From NCBI RefSeq assembly GCF_002161595.1, contig NZ_NFID01000001.1, forward strand, positions 248,001 to 312,000: a stretch of 64,000 nt of DNA. Direction: 5' to 3'. Within the stretch, counting starts at the first letter, position 1; every line of letters starts with the position of its first letter. Shown piece by piece: positions 1 through 8,716 of this stretch. The DNA comes from Gemmiger sp. An50. GTDB lineage: Bacteria; Bacillota; Clostridia; Oscillospirales; Ruminococcaceae. Both the position numbers and the translations under genes were made by a program. Under the pieces are notes generated by a model. The model had not been told where the DNA came from, made no database searches, and saw only the letters and a list, made by a program, of their open reading frames with translations.

Positions 1-518
1 TGCATCCGGTCGCACAGCTCCTCGCACACCTGCAAAAAGTAGTCGTCCTGCAGATCGTCATGGCCGATCACGGCACGGGCCTTCTCCTCGCTCAGCTCCA
101 CAAAGGCGGTCACGGTCTCCTTGACCATGGTCTTCATCAGGCAGAACATCTTCTCCATGGGAGCAGGCAGCTCCACGGCGGGCTTGGCCGCCAGCTGGAT
201 AATGTATTCGGAAATGTCGCTGCAATGGTCGGCGATGCGCTCCAGATCCGAGATCATGCGCATGATGGAGGCGATGCGCCGCCAGTCACCGGCCACCGGG
301 GTCTGGGTGAGCACCAGCTCCAGGCAGGCTTTTTCAATGTTGCGCTCCATCTGGTCGATGGCCTCGTCGCCGTCGATGATGGCCTGGGCGGTCTTCACGT
401 CCAGCTTCTGCAGGGCCTTCCAGGTCTGGTCGATGGAAGTCTCGATGGTCAGGCCCATCTGCTCCACTGCGTCGTACAGCGCCTGCAGGTCGTTGTTGTA
501 ATTGATGCGTGTCATCAT
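1..518 (-). CDS. phoU: Phosphate-uptake regulator PhoU (partial, C-terminus beyond the left edge)
   Basis: About 172 residues are visible; the C-terminus lies outside the window. PhoU is a cytoplasmic helical-bundle protein that restrains phosphate uptake and PhoR signalling together with the Pst transporter. The visible part has the typical acidic helices, including DLERIADHCSDI, a PhoU metal-binding type signature. The ATG at 516-518 is chosen because GGAGG lies ten bases upstream; a second in-frame ATG follows directly. It lies 16 bases after pstB and is the last gene seen of the pst operon. Confidence 0.93.
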   Translation of the reverse strand, partial: MMTRINYNNDLQALYDAVEQMGLTIETSIDQTWKALQKLDVKTAQAIIDGDEAIDQMERNIEKACLELVLTQTPVAGDWRRIASIMRMISDLERIADHCSDISEYIIQLAAKPAVELPAPMEKMFCLMKTMVKETVTAFVELSEEKARAVIGHDDLQDDYFLQVCEELCDRM

Positions 519-534
519 ACTATCAGTTCCTCCC

Positions 535-1296
535 TTAGCCGAACCGTCCGGTGATGTATTCTTCCGTCTTGGGGTTCTTGGGATTGGCGAACAGCTCCTT
601 GGTGGGGCCGTACTCAATCAGCGAGCCCAGCAGGAAGAAGGCGGTCTGGTCCGAAATACGGGCGGCCTGCTGCATGTTGTGGGTAACAATGACCACCGTG
701 TAGTCCTTTTTCAGTTCGTCCATCAGGTCCTCAATGCGCAGGGTGCTGCCCGGGTCCAGGGCGCTGGTGGGCTCATCCATCAGCAGCACATCCGGCTGCA
801 CCGCCAGCGCGCGGGCGATGCAAAGCCGCTGCTGCTGGCCGCCGGAAAGGCCCAGGGCGCTCTTTTTCAGCCGGTCCTTCACCTCGTCCCAGATGGCGGC
901 GCCGCGCAGGCTCTTCTCCACCAGCTCGTCCAGCTCCTTCTTGCTGTGGTTGCCGTGCAGGCGGGGGCCGTAGGCCACGTTGTCGTAGATGCTCATGGGG
1001 AACGGATTGGGCTTCTGGAACACCATGCCGATGCGGCGGCGCAGGTCGGTCACATCCACGTCCTTGTCCAGGATGTTCTTGCCGTGGAACAAAACCTCGC
1101 CGGTGATGCGCACGTTGGGAACCAGGTCGTTCATCCGGTTCAGGGTCTTCAAGAAGGTGGACTTGCCGCAGCCGGAGGGACCGATCAGGGCGGTGATCTT
1201 CTTTTCAGGGATGGCGATGTCGATGCCCTTCAGCGCCTCGGTCTCGCCGTAATACAGATGCAGGTCCTTTGCCTGCAGGATCGCGTTTTCGCTCAT
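535..1296 (-). CDS. pstB: Phosphate ABC transporter ATP-binding protein PstB
   Basis: The 253-residue protein is the ATPase of the PstSCAB phosphate importer and acts on the inner membrane face. Visible motifs in order are Walker [10 protein letters not shown] (near residue 38), the Q-loop region [11 protein letters not shown] typical of PstB, the signature LSGGQQQR, Walker [14 protein letters not shown] and the switch histidine in [10 protein letters not shown]. Full family length. The ATG at 1296 has AAAGGAG upstream. It is 13 bases after pstA and so part of the same transcript. Confidence 0.97.
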   Translation of the reverse strand: MSENAILQAKDLHLYYGETEALKGIDIAIPEKKITALIGPSGCGKSTFLKTLNRMNDLVPNVRITGEVLFHGKNILDKDVDVTDLRRRIGMVFQKPNPFPMSIYDNVAYGPRLHGNHSKKELDELVEKSLRGAAIWDEVKDRLKKSALGLSGGQQQRLCIARALAVQPDVLLMDEPTSALDPGSTLRIEDLMDELKKDYTVVIVTHNMQQAARISDQTAFFLLGSLIEYGPTKELFANPKNPKTEEYITGRFG

Positions 1297-1309
1297 GTTG
1301 GCTGCTCCT

Positions 1310-2161
1310 TTACTGCTTCTGCTTCATTTTGCTCTGTACCAGACGGGTGGCCATGTTGATCAGGAATACCAAAATCAGCAGGATGGCCGCGATGGCAAAT
1401 GCCACCTCGAATTCGCCGCGCTCGGCGGCGTACATGTACAGTGCAACGGACAACGTGCCGCCGCCCCGGGTGTAGGCGTCAAAGATGTTGGAGGCGATGA
1501 TGGAGGCCGAACCTGCGGTAAACAGCAGGGCGGCGCTTTCGCCCACGATACGGCCCACCGCCAAAATGCAGCCGGTGATGATACCGCTGATGGAGGAGGG
1601 CAGCACGATGGTGCGGATCATGTACCACCGGGTGGCGCCCAGACCCAGCGCGCCCTCCCGGTACCCGGCGGGCACGGTTTTCAGGCTTTCCTGGGTGGTG
1701 CGGATGATGGTGGGCAGGATCATGATCACCAGGGTCAGACTGCCGGACAAAAGGCTGGAGCCGAAGCCCAGCATCTGCACGAAGACCAGCATACCCACCA
1801 GACCATAGATGATGCTGGGGATACCGGCCAGGGTCTCGGTGGTGAACTCCACCACCTTGATGAAGGTCTTGCTGGTGGCGTACTCGGTCAGGTAGACCGC
1901 CGCGCCCACGCCCAGAGGCAGGGCGATGATCAGGGTCAGCACAATGATGTAAAGGGTGTTGAGCAGGTTCGGCAGGATGCCGATGGTGTCCTTAATGACA
2001 CTGGGTTTGGTGGAGAGAAGCTGCCAGGTGATGTTCGGGATGCCCCGCACAAAGATGTAGCCCAGCAGAGCCACCAGAACGGCCACGGTCAGGAAGGCGC
2101 AGCCGTAAACCAGCACCTTCAGCACGTTCGCCTTTGCTTTACGCTTTGCAGAATGGCTCAC
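1310..2161 (-). CDS. pstA: Phosphate ABC transporter permease PstA
   Basis: A 283-residue membrane protein forming half of the phosphate channel. About six hydrophobic segments are visible, and the EAA-type cytoplasmic loop reads [17 protein letters not shown] near residue 170. It starts with GTG at 2161, overlapping the pstC stop by four bases (GTGA), so the two permease genes are probably translationally coupled. Length is normal for the family. Confidence 0.95.
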   Translation of the reverse strand: MSHSAKRKAKANVLKVLVYGCAFLTVAVLVALLGYIFVRGIPNITWQLLSTKPSVIKDTIGILPNLLNTLYIIVLTLIIALPLGVGAAVYLTEYATSKTFIKVVEFTTETLAGIPSIIYGLVGMLVFVQMLGFGSSLLSGSLTLVIMILPTIIRTTQESLKTVPAGYREGALGLGATRWYMIRTIVLPSSISGIITGCILAVGRIVGESAALLFTAGSASIIASNIFDAYTRGGGTLSVALYMYAAERGEFEVAFAIAAILLILVFLINMATRLVQSKMKQKQ

Positions 2162-3030
2162 TGTTTCTCCCCCCGTTTCAAAAAGGTATTGAGCAGCCAG
2201 TTGATCAGCATGATGAACACGAACAGAACCAGGCCGATGCTGAACAGGGCCTGCTTTTGCAGGCTGCCGTCCGCCGCGTAGCTCATCTCGCTGGCCACGG
2301 CGGTGGTCAGGAAACGCACGCTCTTGAACAGGCCGGGCATGTTGGCCACGTTGCCGGCCACCATCATCACGGCCATGGCCTCGCCCACGGCGCGGCCCGC
2401 GCCCAGCACGATGCCGGCCACGATTCCGCTGCGGGCGGCGGGTACGCTCACCTTGAACACGGTCTCGATCCAGGTGGCGCCCAGGCCCAGGCTGGCCTCC
2501 TCATACTCCGGCGGAACGGCCCGCAGAGCGGTCTCGCTCACCGAGATGATGTTGGGCAGAACCATGATGGCCAGCACCAGAATGGCGCTGAGCAGGCAGC
2601 TGCCGCTCTTCAGCTCAAAGGCCTTCATCACAGCGGGCACCAGCACGATCATGCCGATCAGGCCGTAGACCACGCTGGGGATGCCCGCCAGCAGCTCCAC
2701 CGCGGGCCGTACCAGGGCGGCCAGCTTGGGGGGTGCCAGCTTTGCCAGGAACACGGCGGTGAGCACGCCCACCGGCACGCCGATGATCAGCGCGCCCACC
2801 ATACCCCACACGCTGGTCAGGATGAAGGGCAGGATGCCGAAGCTGGGCTCGGACGCGGTGGATTTCCACTCGGTGCCCAGCAGAAAGTCCACCGGGCCGA
2901 TTTTGATGATGGCGGGCAGACCGGCCCACACCATGTAGATGGTGATGAGGGCCACCGCCGCGATGGAGACCATTCCGCAGATGAAGAACACTGCGTTCAT
3001 GATCCGCTCGATGCTCTGTTTCAGTTTCAT
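2158..3030 (-). CDS. pstC: Phosphate ABC transporter permease PstC
   Basis: The 290-residue second permease of the Pst importer. It has several membrane segments and an EAA-type loop EYEEASLGLGATWIETV. The frame is open much further upstream, but the ATG at 3030 is chosen: GAGG lies upstream, the protein then begins with MKLKQSIERIMN like other PstC proteins, and the extra upstream stretch reads through the terminator hairpin at 3081-3124. PstA follows with a four-base overlap. Confidence 0.95.
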   Translation of the reverse strand: MKLKQSIERIMNAVFFICGMVSIAAVALITIYMVWAGLPAIIKIGPVDFLLGTEWKSTASEPSFGILPFILTSVWGMVGALIIGVPVGVLTAVFLAKLAPPKLAALVRPAVELLAGIPSVVYGLIGMIVLVPAVMKAFELKSGSCLLSAILVLAIMVLPNIISVSETALRAVPPEYEEASLGLGATWIETVFKVSVPAARSGIVAGIVLGAGRAVGEAMAVMMVAGNVANMPGLFKSVRFLTTAVASEMSYAADGSLQKQALFSIGLVLFVFIMLINWLLNTFLKRGEKQ

Positions 3031-3080
3031 AGCGCTTTTCCTCTTCGTTACTCGCTTTGCACACACTGCGGTTTTTCCGC

Positions 3081-3124
3081 AAAAAAGCCGCCGGAATCTG
3101 CGTGGATACGTATTTTCCGGCGGC
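3081..3124 (-). terminator. Intra-operon terminator hairpin between pstS and pstC
   Basis: On the minus strand a perfect ten-base stem, GCCGCCGGAA paired with TTCCGGCGGC around an 18-base loop, is followed by six T residues. It lies after pstS and 50 bases before pstC. The layout fits partial termination, giving more PstS (binding protein, needed in excess) than membrane components; that role is inferred. Confidence 0.85.
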
Positions 3125-3376
3125 GGGTTGCCTAACTTGGGCACCACCGCACAATTCACGCCTTGCGGCTCAGGTGGCGTATCACCCCAAAATTTTCCGC
3201 CAGGTTTTCCAAAAATGCTCGTCAATCCAGCCAAGGATTGTCTGCGCTTTTTGGTTCACCTTGCAAAAAATTTTCTGGCGCGCTCCACCACCTGGAATCA
3301 TGCGGTGCTGCCCCTACTTCATTTCGCCGGCATGCCGACCTTTCAGGGTGTCAGGCGAAGGCATGTAGCCTTCTTG
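3125..3376. other. Non-coding spacer between pstS and pstC
   Basis: About 250 bases with no convincing gene. A short hairpin (GAAGGC/GCCTTC) lies just after the pstS stop near 3357-3375. Apart from this and the terminator at 3081-3124 I see no promoter or RNA gene that I can support. Confidence 0.5.
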
Positions 3377-4264
3377 TTAAACCATGGGTACCGCGCCGGC
3401 GGCAGCGATCAGCTCAGCGGCTTCCTCGCTCAGAGCGAAGTCGTAGAAGGCCTGAGCCTGAGCGCTCAGCTCCTCGCCCTCCTTGGTGGCGAACACGAAG
3501 GGGCGCTGGATCTTGTAGCTGCCGTCCTTGACGGTCTCCTCGCTGGCGGCAACGCCGTCCACGGTGACCATCTTCACGGACTCGTCAACGCTGGCCAGAG
3601 AAACATAGCCGAAGGCGTTGGGGTTGGCGGCAACACCGGCCAGAACGGCGCCGGTGCTGGTCAGCTCCTGCTCGTAAGCGCACTTGTCTTCCACGCCAAC
3701 GATGCTCTCGAAACCGTCGCGGGTACCGGAACCAGCCTCACGGCCGATCAGGACCACGGGGGCGTCAGGGCCGCCCACTTCGCTCCAGTTGGTGATCTCG
3801 CCGGTAGCCAGACCAGCGATCTGCTCCAGGCTCAGGTCAGCAACGGTGTTCTCGGTGTTCACCACGATGGCGATGCCGTCCAGGGCGAAGGTGGTCTCCT
3901 TCAGGCCCTTGGAGATCTCCTCTTCCTTCAGAGCGCGGCTGGACAGGCCGATGTCCAGGGTACCGTCGGCGGCACCGGTCACGCCGGCGCTGCTGCCGGT
4001 GGGATCATAAGTAACGTCCACGCCGGGGTTGGCTTCCATGAAAGCCTCGCTCAGAGCGCCGATCACCTTCTCCACGCTGGTGGAGCCGCCGGTGGCTACC
4101 GCGCCGCTCAGGTCGGCGGTGGCTTCCGCGCTGCTGGCGGTGGTGGAACCAGCGGTGGAACCCGCGGTGCTGGTGGTGGCGGTGCTCTCAGAGCCGCCGC
4201 AGGCTACCAGACCGGCAGCCATAACACATGCAATAGCCATTGCCATAAAACGCTTCATTTTCAT
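3377..4264 (-). CDS. pstS: Phosphate-binding lipoprotein PstS
   Basis: The 295-residue protein captures phosphate outside the cell and hands it to PstCA. The N-terminus is a lipoprotein signal ending in GLVACGG, with the cysteine as lipidation site, followed by a Ser/Thr/Ala-rich linker and the substrate-binding fold. Visible PstS motifs include GSTSVEKV near the mature N-terminus, DPTGSSAGV, and GREAGSGTRDGFE in the phosphate site. The ATG at 4264 follows GGGAG with ten bases spacing; the longer upstream frame is rejected. It is the first gene of the pst operon. Confidence 0.96.
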   Translation of the reverse strand: MKMKRFMAMAIACVMAAGLVACGGSESTATTSTAGSTAGSTTASSAEATADLSGAVATGGSTSVEKVIGALSEAFMEANPGVDVTYDPTGSSAGVTGAADGTLDIGLSSRALKEEEISKGLKETTFALDGIAIVVNTENTVADLSLEQIAGLATGEITNWSEVGGPDAPVVLIGREAGSGTRDGFESIVGVEDKCAYEQELTSTGAVLAGVAANPNAFGYVSLASVDESVKMVTVDGVAASEETVKDGSYKIQRPFVFATKEGEELSAQAQAFYDFALSEEAAELIAAAGAVPMV

Positions 4265-4383
4265 TTTTCTCTTACTCCCTCTTCGTCTCAATTCATTCCA
4301 ATGAATTTCTTCCGCTCTCCCCGCTCCTGTGGGGGCGGAGTTTCGGTCTCGCTTGCGCTTCGCTTTCCCGCGAAACTGGTATC

Positions 4384-4460
4384 ATTATACCGCCCGGTTT
4401 GCAAAATCCGCCCGCATGGTTCGGTTAGGCTTTTGTTAAACTGCCCAACCTTTTTGTAAA
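4384..4460 (-). promoter_or_regulatory. pst operon promoter with possible PhoP/PhoB boxes
   Basis: On the minus strand a perfect TATAAT (4384-4389) lies upstream of pstS without a good -35 hexamer, as usual for an activated promoter. Two similar ten-base repeats, TTTACAAAAA (4451-4460) and TTTAACAAAA (4431-4440), start 20 bases apart, about two helical turns, and look like response-regulator half sites. Pho control is inferred from position and family knowledge only. Confidence 0.5.
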
Positions 4461-4640
4461 GAAATTTTACAAAACCACGAACCCGCGCCCTTTCGGCCCG
4501 GCGCAATGTTAAGTTTATGTTTGTGAGGAATTTCACCACCCCGCAGCCCGGCATTCCGGCCAAAACCGGCGGCTTTCCTTATTTATATAGGCATCCGGCG
4601 GATTCGCTCTGCCAAATCACCCTTTTAAAGCAAAAAAGTC

Positions 4641-4670
4641 TTGACGGAAGCACCAAACAGGTTCTATAAT
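4641..4670 (+). promoter_or_regulatory. Sigma-A promoter of ilvE
   Basis: TTGACG at 4641-4646 and TATAAT at 4665-4670 are separated by 18 bases. The ilvE start follows 70 bases downstream, with GGGAGG before the ATG. No attenuator or T-box is visible in the short leader. Confidence 0.8.
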
Positions 4671-4740
4671 GGTCACATTATAAAAGCCAATCACAGGCGG
4701 CGGCGCATATCCACCGGCCGCGAAAGGGAGGACCTGTTTC

Positions 4741-5808
4741 ATGTTGGAGATCAAAGTAACCAAGACCACCACCCCCAAAGCCAAGCCCGATGAGAACAAT
4801 CTGGGCTTCGGCACCCATTACACCGACCACATGTTCCGCATGGAGTACACCGAGGGCCAGGGCTGGCATTCCGCCCGCATCGAGCCCTACCAGCCCATTT
4901 CGCTGGACCCTGCCGCCATGGTCTTCCACTATGCCCAGGAGAGCTTTGAGGGCATGAAGGCCTACCGCACCGCCGAGGGTCAGGTGCAGCTGTTCCGCCC
5001 GGAGAAGAACGGCGAGCGTTTGCAGAGCACCCACGAGCGTCTGTGCATCCCCACCATCCCGGTGGAGGACTTCGTGCAGGCCGTAAAGGCTCTGGTGGAC
5101 GTGGACCGTGACTGGGTGCCCAGCGCTCCCGGTACCAGCCTGTACCTGCGCCCCTTCACCATCGCCACCGAGCCTCACCTGGGTGTGAAGCCCAGCGAGA
5201 GCTATGAGTTCATCGTAATCGCCTCTCCCTCCGGCGCCTACTACGCCGAGGGTCTGGACCCGGTGAAGATCTACGTGGAGGACGAGTATGTGCGCGCCAC
5301 GCCCGGCGGCACCGGCTTCATCAAGTGCGGCGGCAACTACGCGGCCAGCCTGGCGGGCCAGATGAAGGCCCACGACCTGGGCTACAGCCAGGTGCTCTGG
5401 CTGGACGGCGTGGAGCGCAAGTACGTGGAGGAAGTGGGCAGCATGAACTGCTTCTTCAAGATCGACGGCGTAATCCGCACCGCGCCCACTGTTGGCACCG
5501 TGCTGCCCGGCATCACCCGCATGAGCTGCATCGAGCTGCTGCGCGACTGGGGCTACACCGTGGACTGCGACAACCGCCTGTCCATCCAGGAGGTCATGGA
5601 GGCCGCCCACGCCGGCAAGCTGGAAGAGGTGTTCGGCACCGGCACCGCCGCGGTGGTCAGCCCGGTGGGCAAGCTGTACTACGAGGGCGACGAGGTGACC
5701 GTGAACGACGGCAACATCGGCCAGGTGACCCAGCGTCTGTACGACACCCTCACCGGCATCCAGTGGGGCGTTCTGCCCGACGAAAAGGGCTGGATCGTGA
5801 AGGTCTGA
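4741..5808 (+). CDS. ilvE: Branched-chain amino acid aminotransferase
   Basis: The 355-residue cytoplasmic PLP enzyme interconverts Leu/Ile/Val and their 2-oxo acids with glutamate/2-oxoglutarate. It belongs to the fold-type IV class II BCAT group: a YAQESFEGMKAYR block near residue 63, a GTGFIKCGGNYAAS block with the PLP lysine near residue 197 (in the longer bacterial BCATs the lysine lies here), EVGSMNCFF, and the late FGTGTAAVVSPVG motif for phosphate binding. Length is typical. It has its own promoter and a terminator directly after it, so it is monocistronic. Confidence 0.95.
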   Translation: MLEIKVTKTTTPKAKPDENNLGFGTHYTDHMFRMEYTEGQGWHSARIEPYQPISLDPAAMVFHYAQESFEGMKAYRTAEGQVQLFRPEKNGERLQSTHERLCIPTIPVEDFVQAVKALVDVDRDWVPSAPGTSLYLRPFTIATEPHLGVKPSESYEFIVIASPSGAYYAEGLDPVKIYVEDEYVRATPGGTGFIKCGGNYAASLAGQMKAHDLGYSQVLWLDGVERKYVEEVGSMNCFFKIDGVIRTAPTVGTVLPGITRMSCIELLRDWGYTVDCDNRLSIQEVMEAAHAGKLEEVFGTGTAAVVSPVGKLYYEGDEVTVNDGNIGQVTQRLYDTLTGIQWGVLPDEKGWIVKV

Positions 5809-5831
5809 TTGCTTCCTTTTCAACACAAAGC

Positions 5832-5867
5832 AAAAAGGCATCGGGAATTTTCCCGATGCCTTTTTTA
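5832..5867. terminator. Bidirectional terminator between ilvE and the ABC transporter
   Basis: The stem GGCATCGGGA/TCCCGATGCC is flanked by A-runs on the left and TTTTTT on the right, so it can stop ilvE from the left and the convergent transporter operon from the right. Confidence 0.9.
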
Positions 5868-5882
5868 TTTTCTGTTTGCGGC

Positions 5883-6632
5883 TCAGCCCTGACGGAAACG
5901 GGCCAAAAACTCGGCGGTGCGTTCGTTCTTGGGGTTCTCGAACAGCTGGGCCGGTTCGCCCTCCTCGCAGATCACGCCGTCGGCCATGAACACCACATGG
6001 TTGCTCACGTCCCGGGCGAAGGCCATCTCGTGGGTAACCACGATCATGGTCATGCCCTCGGCGGCCAGCTTCTGCATTACGTTCAGCACCTCGCCCACCA
6101 TCTCCGGGTCCAGGGCGCTGGTGGGCTCGTCGAAGAGCAGCAGCTCCGGCTCCATGGCAAGCGCCCGAGCAATGGCCACACGCTGCTGCTGGCCGCCGGA
6201 AAGCTGGCTGGGCTTTGCGTTCACATATTCGGCCATGCCCACCTTTTCCAGGTAGAACAGGGCCTTTTTCTCCGCCTCGGCCTTGCTGCGCTTCAATGCC
6301 TTGCGCTGGCCCAGCATGCAGTTTTCCAGTACGGTCAGGTTGGAGAACAGGTTGAAGGACTGGAACACCATGCCCACCTTGGTACGGTAGGCGGGGATGT
6401 TGGCGTTCTCGCCGATGTTCTGCCCGTGGAACAGGATCTCGCCGCCGGAGGGCGTCTCCAGCAGGTTCAGGCAGCGCAGCAGCGTGGACTTGCCGCTGCC
6501 GGAGGGGCCGATGATGGTGGTCACGTCGCCCTTGCAGACGGTGAAGTTGATGTCCCGCAGAATCTCCCGCGGGCCGAAGGATTTATTCAGGTGGCGCACC
6601 TCTACGATGGCGCCGTTTTCGGTGGTATTCAT
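5883..6632 (-). CDS. Amino-acid ABC transporter ATP-binding protein (probably lysine)
   Basis: A 249-residue GlnQ/HisP-type ATPase. Motifs: Walker [11 protein letters not shown]-loop [10 protein letters not shown], signature [15 protein letters not shown], Walker [15 protein letters not shown] and the switch histidine in [10 protein letters not shown]. The ATG at 6632 is preceded by GGGGGA; the longer open frame lacks a site. It follows the fused binding protein-permease gene by 19 bases, and both lie downstream of a lysine riboswitch, so lysine is the likely substrate. Confidence 0.92.
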   Translation of the reverse strand: MNTTENGAIVEVRHLNKSFGPREILRDINFTVCKGDVTTIIGPSGSGKSTLLRCLNLLETPSGGEILFHGQNIGENANIPAYRTKVGMVFQSFNLFSNLTVLENCMLGQRKALKRSKAEAEKKALFYLEKVGMAEYVNAKPSQLSGGQQQRVAIARALAMEPELLLFDEPTSALDPEMVGEVLNVMQKLAAEGMTMIVVTHEMAFARDVSNHVVFMADGVICEEGEPAQLFENPKNERTAEFLARFRQG

Positions 6633-6651
6633 CTTGCTCGTCCCCCTTTTC

Positions 6652-8295
6652 TCACAGGTCCAGGTTGCCGGTGCGCGGCTTGCCGTGCTCCACATAGGGA
6701 GGGGCGTTCAGGCCGCCGGTCTGCTTCACCAGCGTGTAGCTGGATTCGCCGTCCATCCGCTTTTCCACCCAGCGCAGGATGGCCGAGCAGACCAGGGTCA
6801 TCACCAGATAGATGGCCATCTCGATCACTGCCGAGGGGAAGTAAGCATAGGTGGCGCCCACCACGCCCTTGTGGATGCTGAACAGCTCGGCCACTCCGAT
6901 GATGAACAGCACGGAAGTATCCTTGATGTTGATAATCAGGTTGTTGCCGATCTGGGGCATGATGTTGCGCAGCGCCTGAGGCAGAATGATGCTGGTCATG
7001 GTCTGCACATGGGTCAGGCCGATGGCCTTGGCGCCCTCGGTCTGGCCCACCGGGATGGACAGAATGCCGCCGCGTACCGATTCCGCCATGTAAGCGCCGG
7101 TGTTCACCGACACGATCACCAGGGCAGCGGTCCACATGTCCAGGTTCCAGCCGAACAGGAAGGCCGCACCGTAGAAGATCAGCACCGCCTGCAAAATCAT
7201 GGGCGTGCCGCGGAAGACCTCCACATACACCCGCAGCACCGCGCGGGCCGCGCCCAGCAGCACCTTCTTGCCCATGCCGTCCCGCTTTTCCACCGGGATG
7301 GTCTGCACGATGCCGCACCCGAGACCGATCACGCAGCCGATGGCGGTGCAGATCACCGCGATCACGATGGTGATGCCCGCACCCTTCAGATAGCTGGTGC
7401 CGTAGTTCTTCAAAAGATAGCCGATCTGGGCAAAGAAGCCCTCGGGCAGGCCGTCGCTCAGGGGCTGGATGGCAATGGCCTCGTCCATCATGGCGTTGTA
7501 GTCGTCCTCGGTCATGGTGGCCAGCACGCCGTTGATGGCGTCCTTCAATTCGGTGTTGCCCTTCTGCACCGAGATGCCGATGTTCACGTCCTCGCTGGAG
7601 ACCACGAAGTTATCCTCGCTGTCGTTGAAGTCCAGCAGCACAAAGTCGCTGTAAGCGTTCAGGGCCGCCTTGGCGGTGGGGATGTCGGTGACCACCAGAT
7701 TTACCCGGCCGGTCTCCAGCGCCATCAGCATGGCGGGGGCGGATTCCTGCGGGGTGAGGATGGTGGCGTCCGGAATCTGGGGCAGACAGCCGTCGTACCA
7801 GATGGTGCCCAGCTGGCTGGTGGCGGTGGCACCCGCCAGCTCGCTCAGGCCCTGGGCCTGGGCATAGGGGCTGTCGGCGCGGGTCAGGCCCACGATGGAG
7901 GCATAGAAGTAGGGGGCGGTGAAGTCCACCGACTCCAGCCGCTCACTGGTGATGGACTGGCCCGCAATCACACAGTCCACAGTGCCGCTCTGCACGGCGG
8001 GCACCAGGGAATCCCAGTCCAGCCGCACGATCTCCAGCTCCATGCCCAGAGCCTCGGCGATCTTTTTCGCCATCATCACGTCGTAGCCGTTGGCGTAGTC
8101 GGCGCTGTCCTTGATGGGCACCGCGCCGTTGGAAGAATCCGGCTGGGTCCAGTTGTAGGGGGCGTAGGCACACTCCATGGCTACGGTAAGGGTGTTGTCG
8201 TCCAGCACGCTGCCCTCGGCCGAAACGGCGGTGAGACCGCCGGGAATTCCGGCAAACAGCAGCAGCGCCAGCACAAGGCTTGCGATCTTTTTCAT
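6652..8295 (-). CDS. Fused amino-acid binding protein and ABC permease (lysine importer)
   Basis: A 547-residue fusion. Residues 1-26 form a signal peptide, about 30-275 are a family 3 solute-binding domain (for example [39 protein letters not shown]), and about 300-520 are a His/Glu/Gln-type permease domain with membrane segments and an EAA loop ([25 protein letters not shown]). The binding domain is thus tethered outside the membrane to its own permease. The ATG has TAGGAGG upstream. The ATPase follows in the same operon. Lysine specificity is inferred from the riboswitch in its leader. Confidence 0.9.
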   Translation of the reverse strand: MKKIASLVLALLLFAGIPGGLTAVSAEGSVLDDNTLTVAMECAYAPYNWTQPDSSNGAVPIKDSADYANGYDVMMAKKIAEALGMELEIVRLDWDSLVPAVQSGTVDCVIAGQSITSERLESVDFTAPYFYASIVGLTRADSPYAQAQGLSELAGATATSQLGTIWYDGCLPQIPDATILTPQESAPAMLMALETGRVNLVVTDIPTAKAALNAYSDFVLLDFNDSEDNFVVSSEDVNIGISVQKGNTELKDAINGVLATMTEDDYNAMMDEAIAIQPLSDGLPEGFFAQIGYLLKNYGTSYLKGAGITIVIAVICTAIGCVIGLGCGIVQTIPVEKRDGMGKKVLLGAARAVLRVYVEVFRGTPMILQAVLIFYGAAFLFGWNLDMWTAALVIVSVNTGAYMAESVRGGILSIPVGQTEGAKAIGLTHVQTMTSIILPQALRNIMPQIGNNLIINIKDTSVLFIIGVAELFSIHKGVVGATYAYFPSAVIEMAIYLVMTLVCSAILRWVEKRMDGESSYTLVKQTGGLNAPPYVEHGKPRTGNLDL

Positions 8296-8337
8296 TGTTT
8301 GCTCCTCCTATTCGCTTTTCTACCGCTGCCCGCCACG

Positions 8338-8378
8338 CAAAAAAACGGGGCTGCTTTCCTTTCGAAAAGCAGCCCCGC
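8338..8378 (-). terminator. Riboswitch expression-platform terminator
   Basis: On the minus strand GGGGCTGCTTT pairs with AAAGCAGCCCC across an eight-base loop and is followed by seven T residues. It lies between the lysine aptamer and the transporter gene, as expected for control by premature termination. Confidence 0.9.
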
Positions 8379-8457
8379 GGAAGTCTCTGTGCGCACCGCG
8401 AAGGAACGCGGCACGTTGCAGGCAGCCCCGGCCGGGCCGCCCCTTCGGTTTCCCTTG

Positions 8458-8628
8458 GATAGCGCTTCACGAAAAATTTCGTGACAGTCCGGCGGATCTT
8501 CTCCGCCGACCCAGGCAAGCGCCCCCCAGACCGGGTTCGCTTCCTTCGGCGGTGTTCCCTTTTGCAGCGGCGGGGGTCTGCCCCGAATGCCGCGTGCTAC
8601 TCTTGAACACCGCGCCTCTATCACAGCG
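8458..8628 (-). ncRNA. Lysine riboswitch (L-box) aptamer
   Basis: The leader of the transporter operon carries the L-box core in order on the minus strand: GTGATAGAGGCGCG, TTCAAGAGTA, GGGAACACCGCCGAAGG, a GGGGGGCGCTTGCCTGGGT segment, CGGAGAAGATCCG, GGACTGTCACGAA and a final GCGCTATC closing the long basal helix. These match the conserved elements of the lysine riboswitch known from lysC leaders. A strong promoter lies just upstream and a terminator hairpin downstream, so lysine binding should cause early termination of the importer mRNA. Confidence 0.92.
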
Positions 8629-8645
8629 ATATGAATTTAGTTGCC

Positions 8646-8674
8646 ATATTACTCTATTTTCCACAGCTTGTCAA
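8646..8674 (-). promoter_or_regulatory. Promoter of the lysine-transporter operon
   Basis: On the minus strand TTGACA (8669-8674), a 17-base spacer and TAATAT (8646-8651) lie about 20 bases before the riboswitch aptamer. Confidence 0.85.
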
Positions 8675-8716
8675 GCCGCTGCGGAAAATTTGGTCCTTTT
8701 TTGTAATTAAATCGGC

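Noticed and set aside
5325-6881. A 518-codon plus-strand frame running from ilvE across the ABC ATPase gene
   Set aside because: It has Arg/Gly/His-rich composition, crosses a strong terminator and opposes two genes with full motifs; it is a GC-rich shadow frame.
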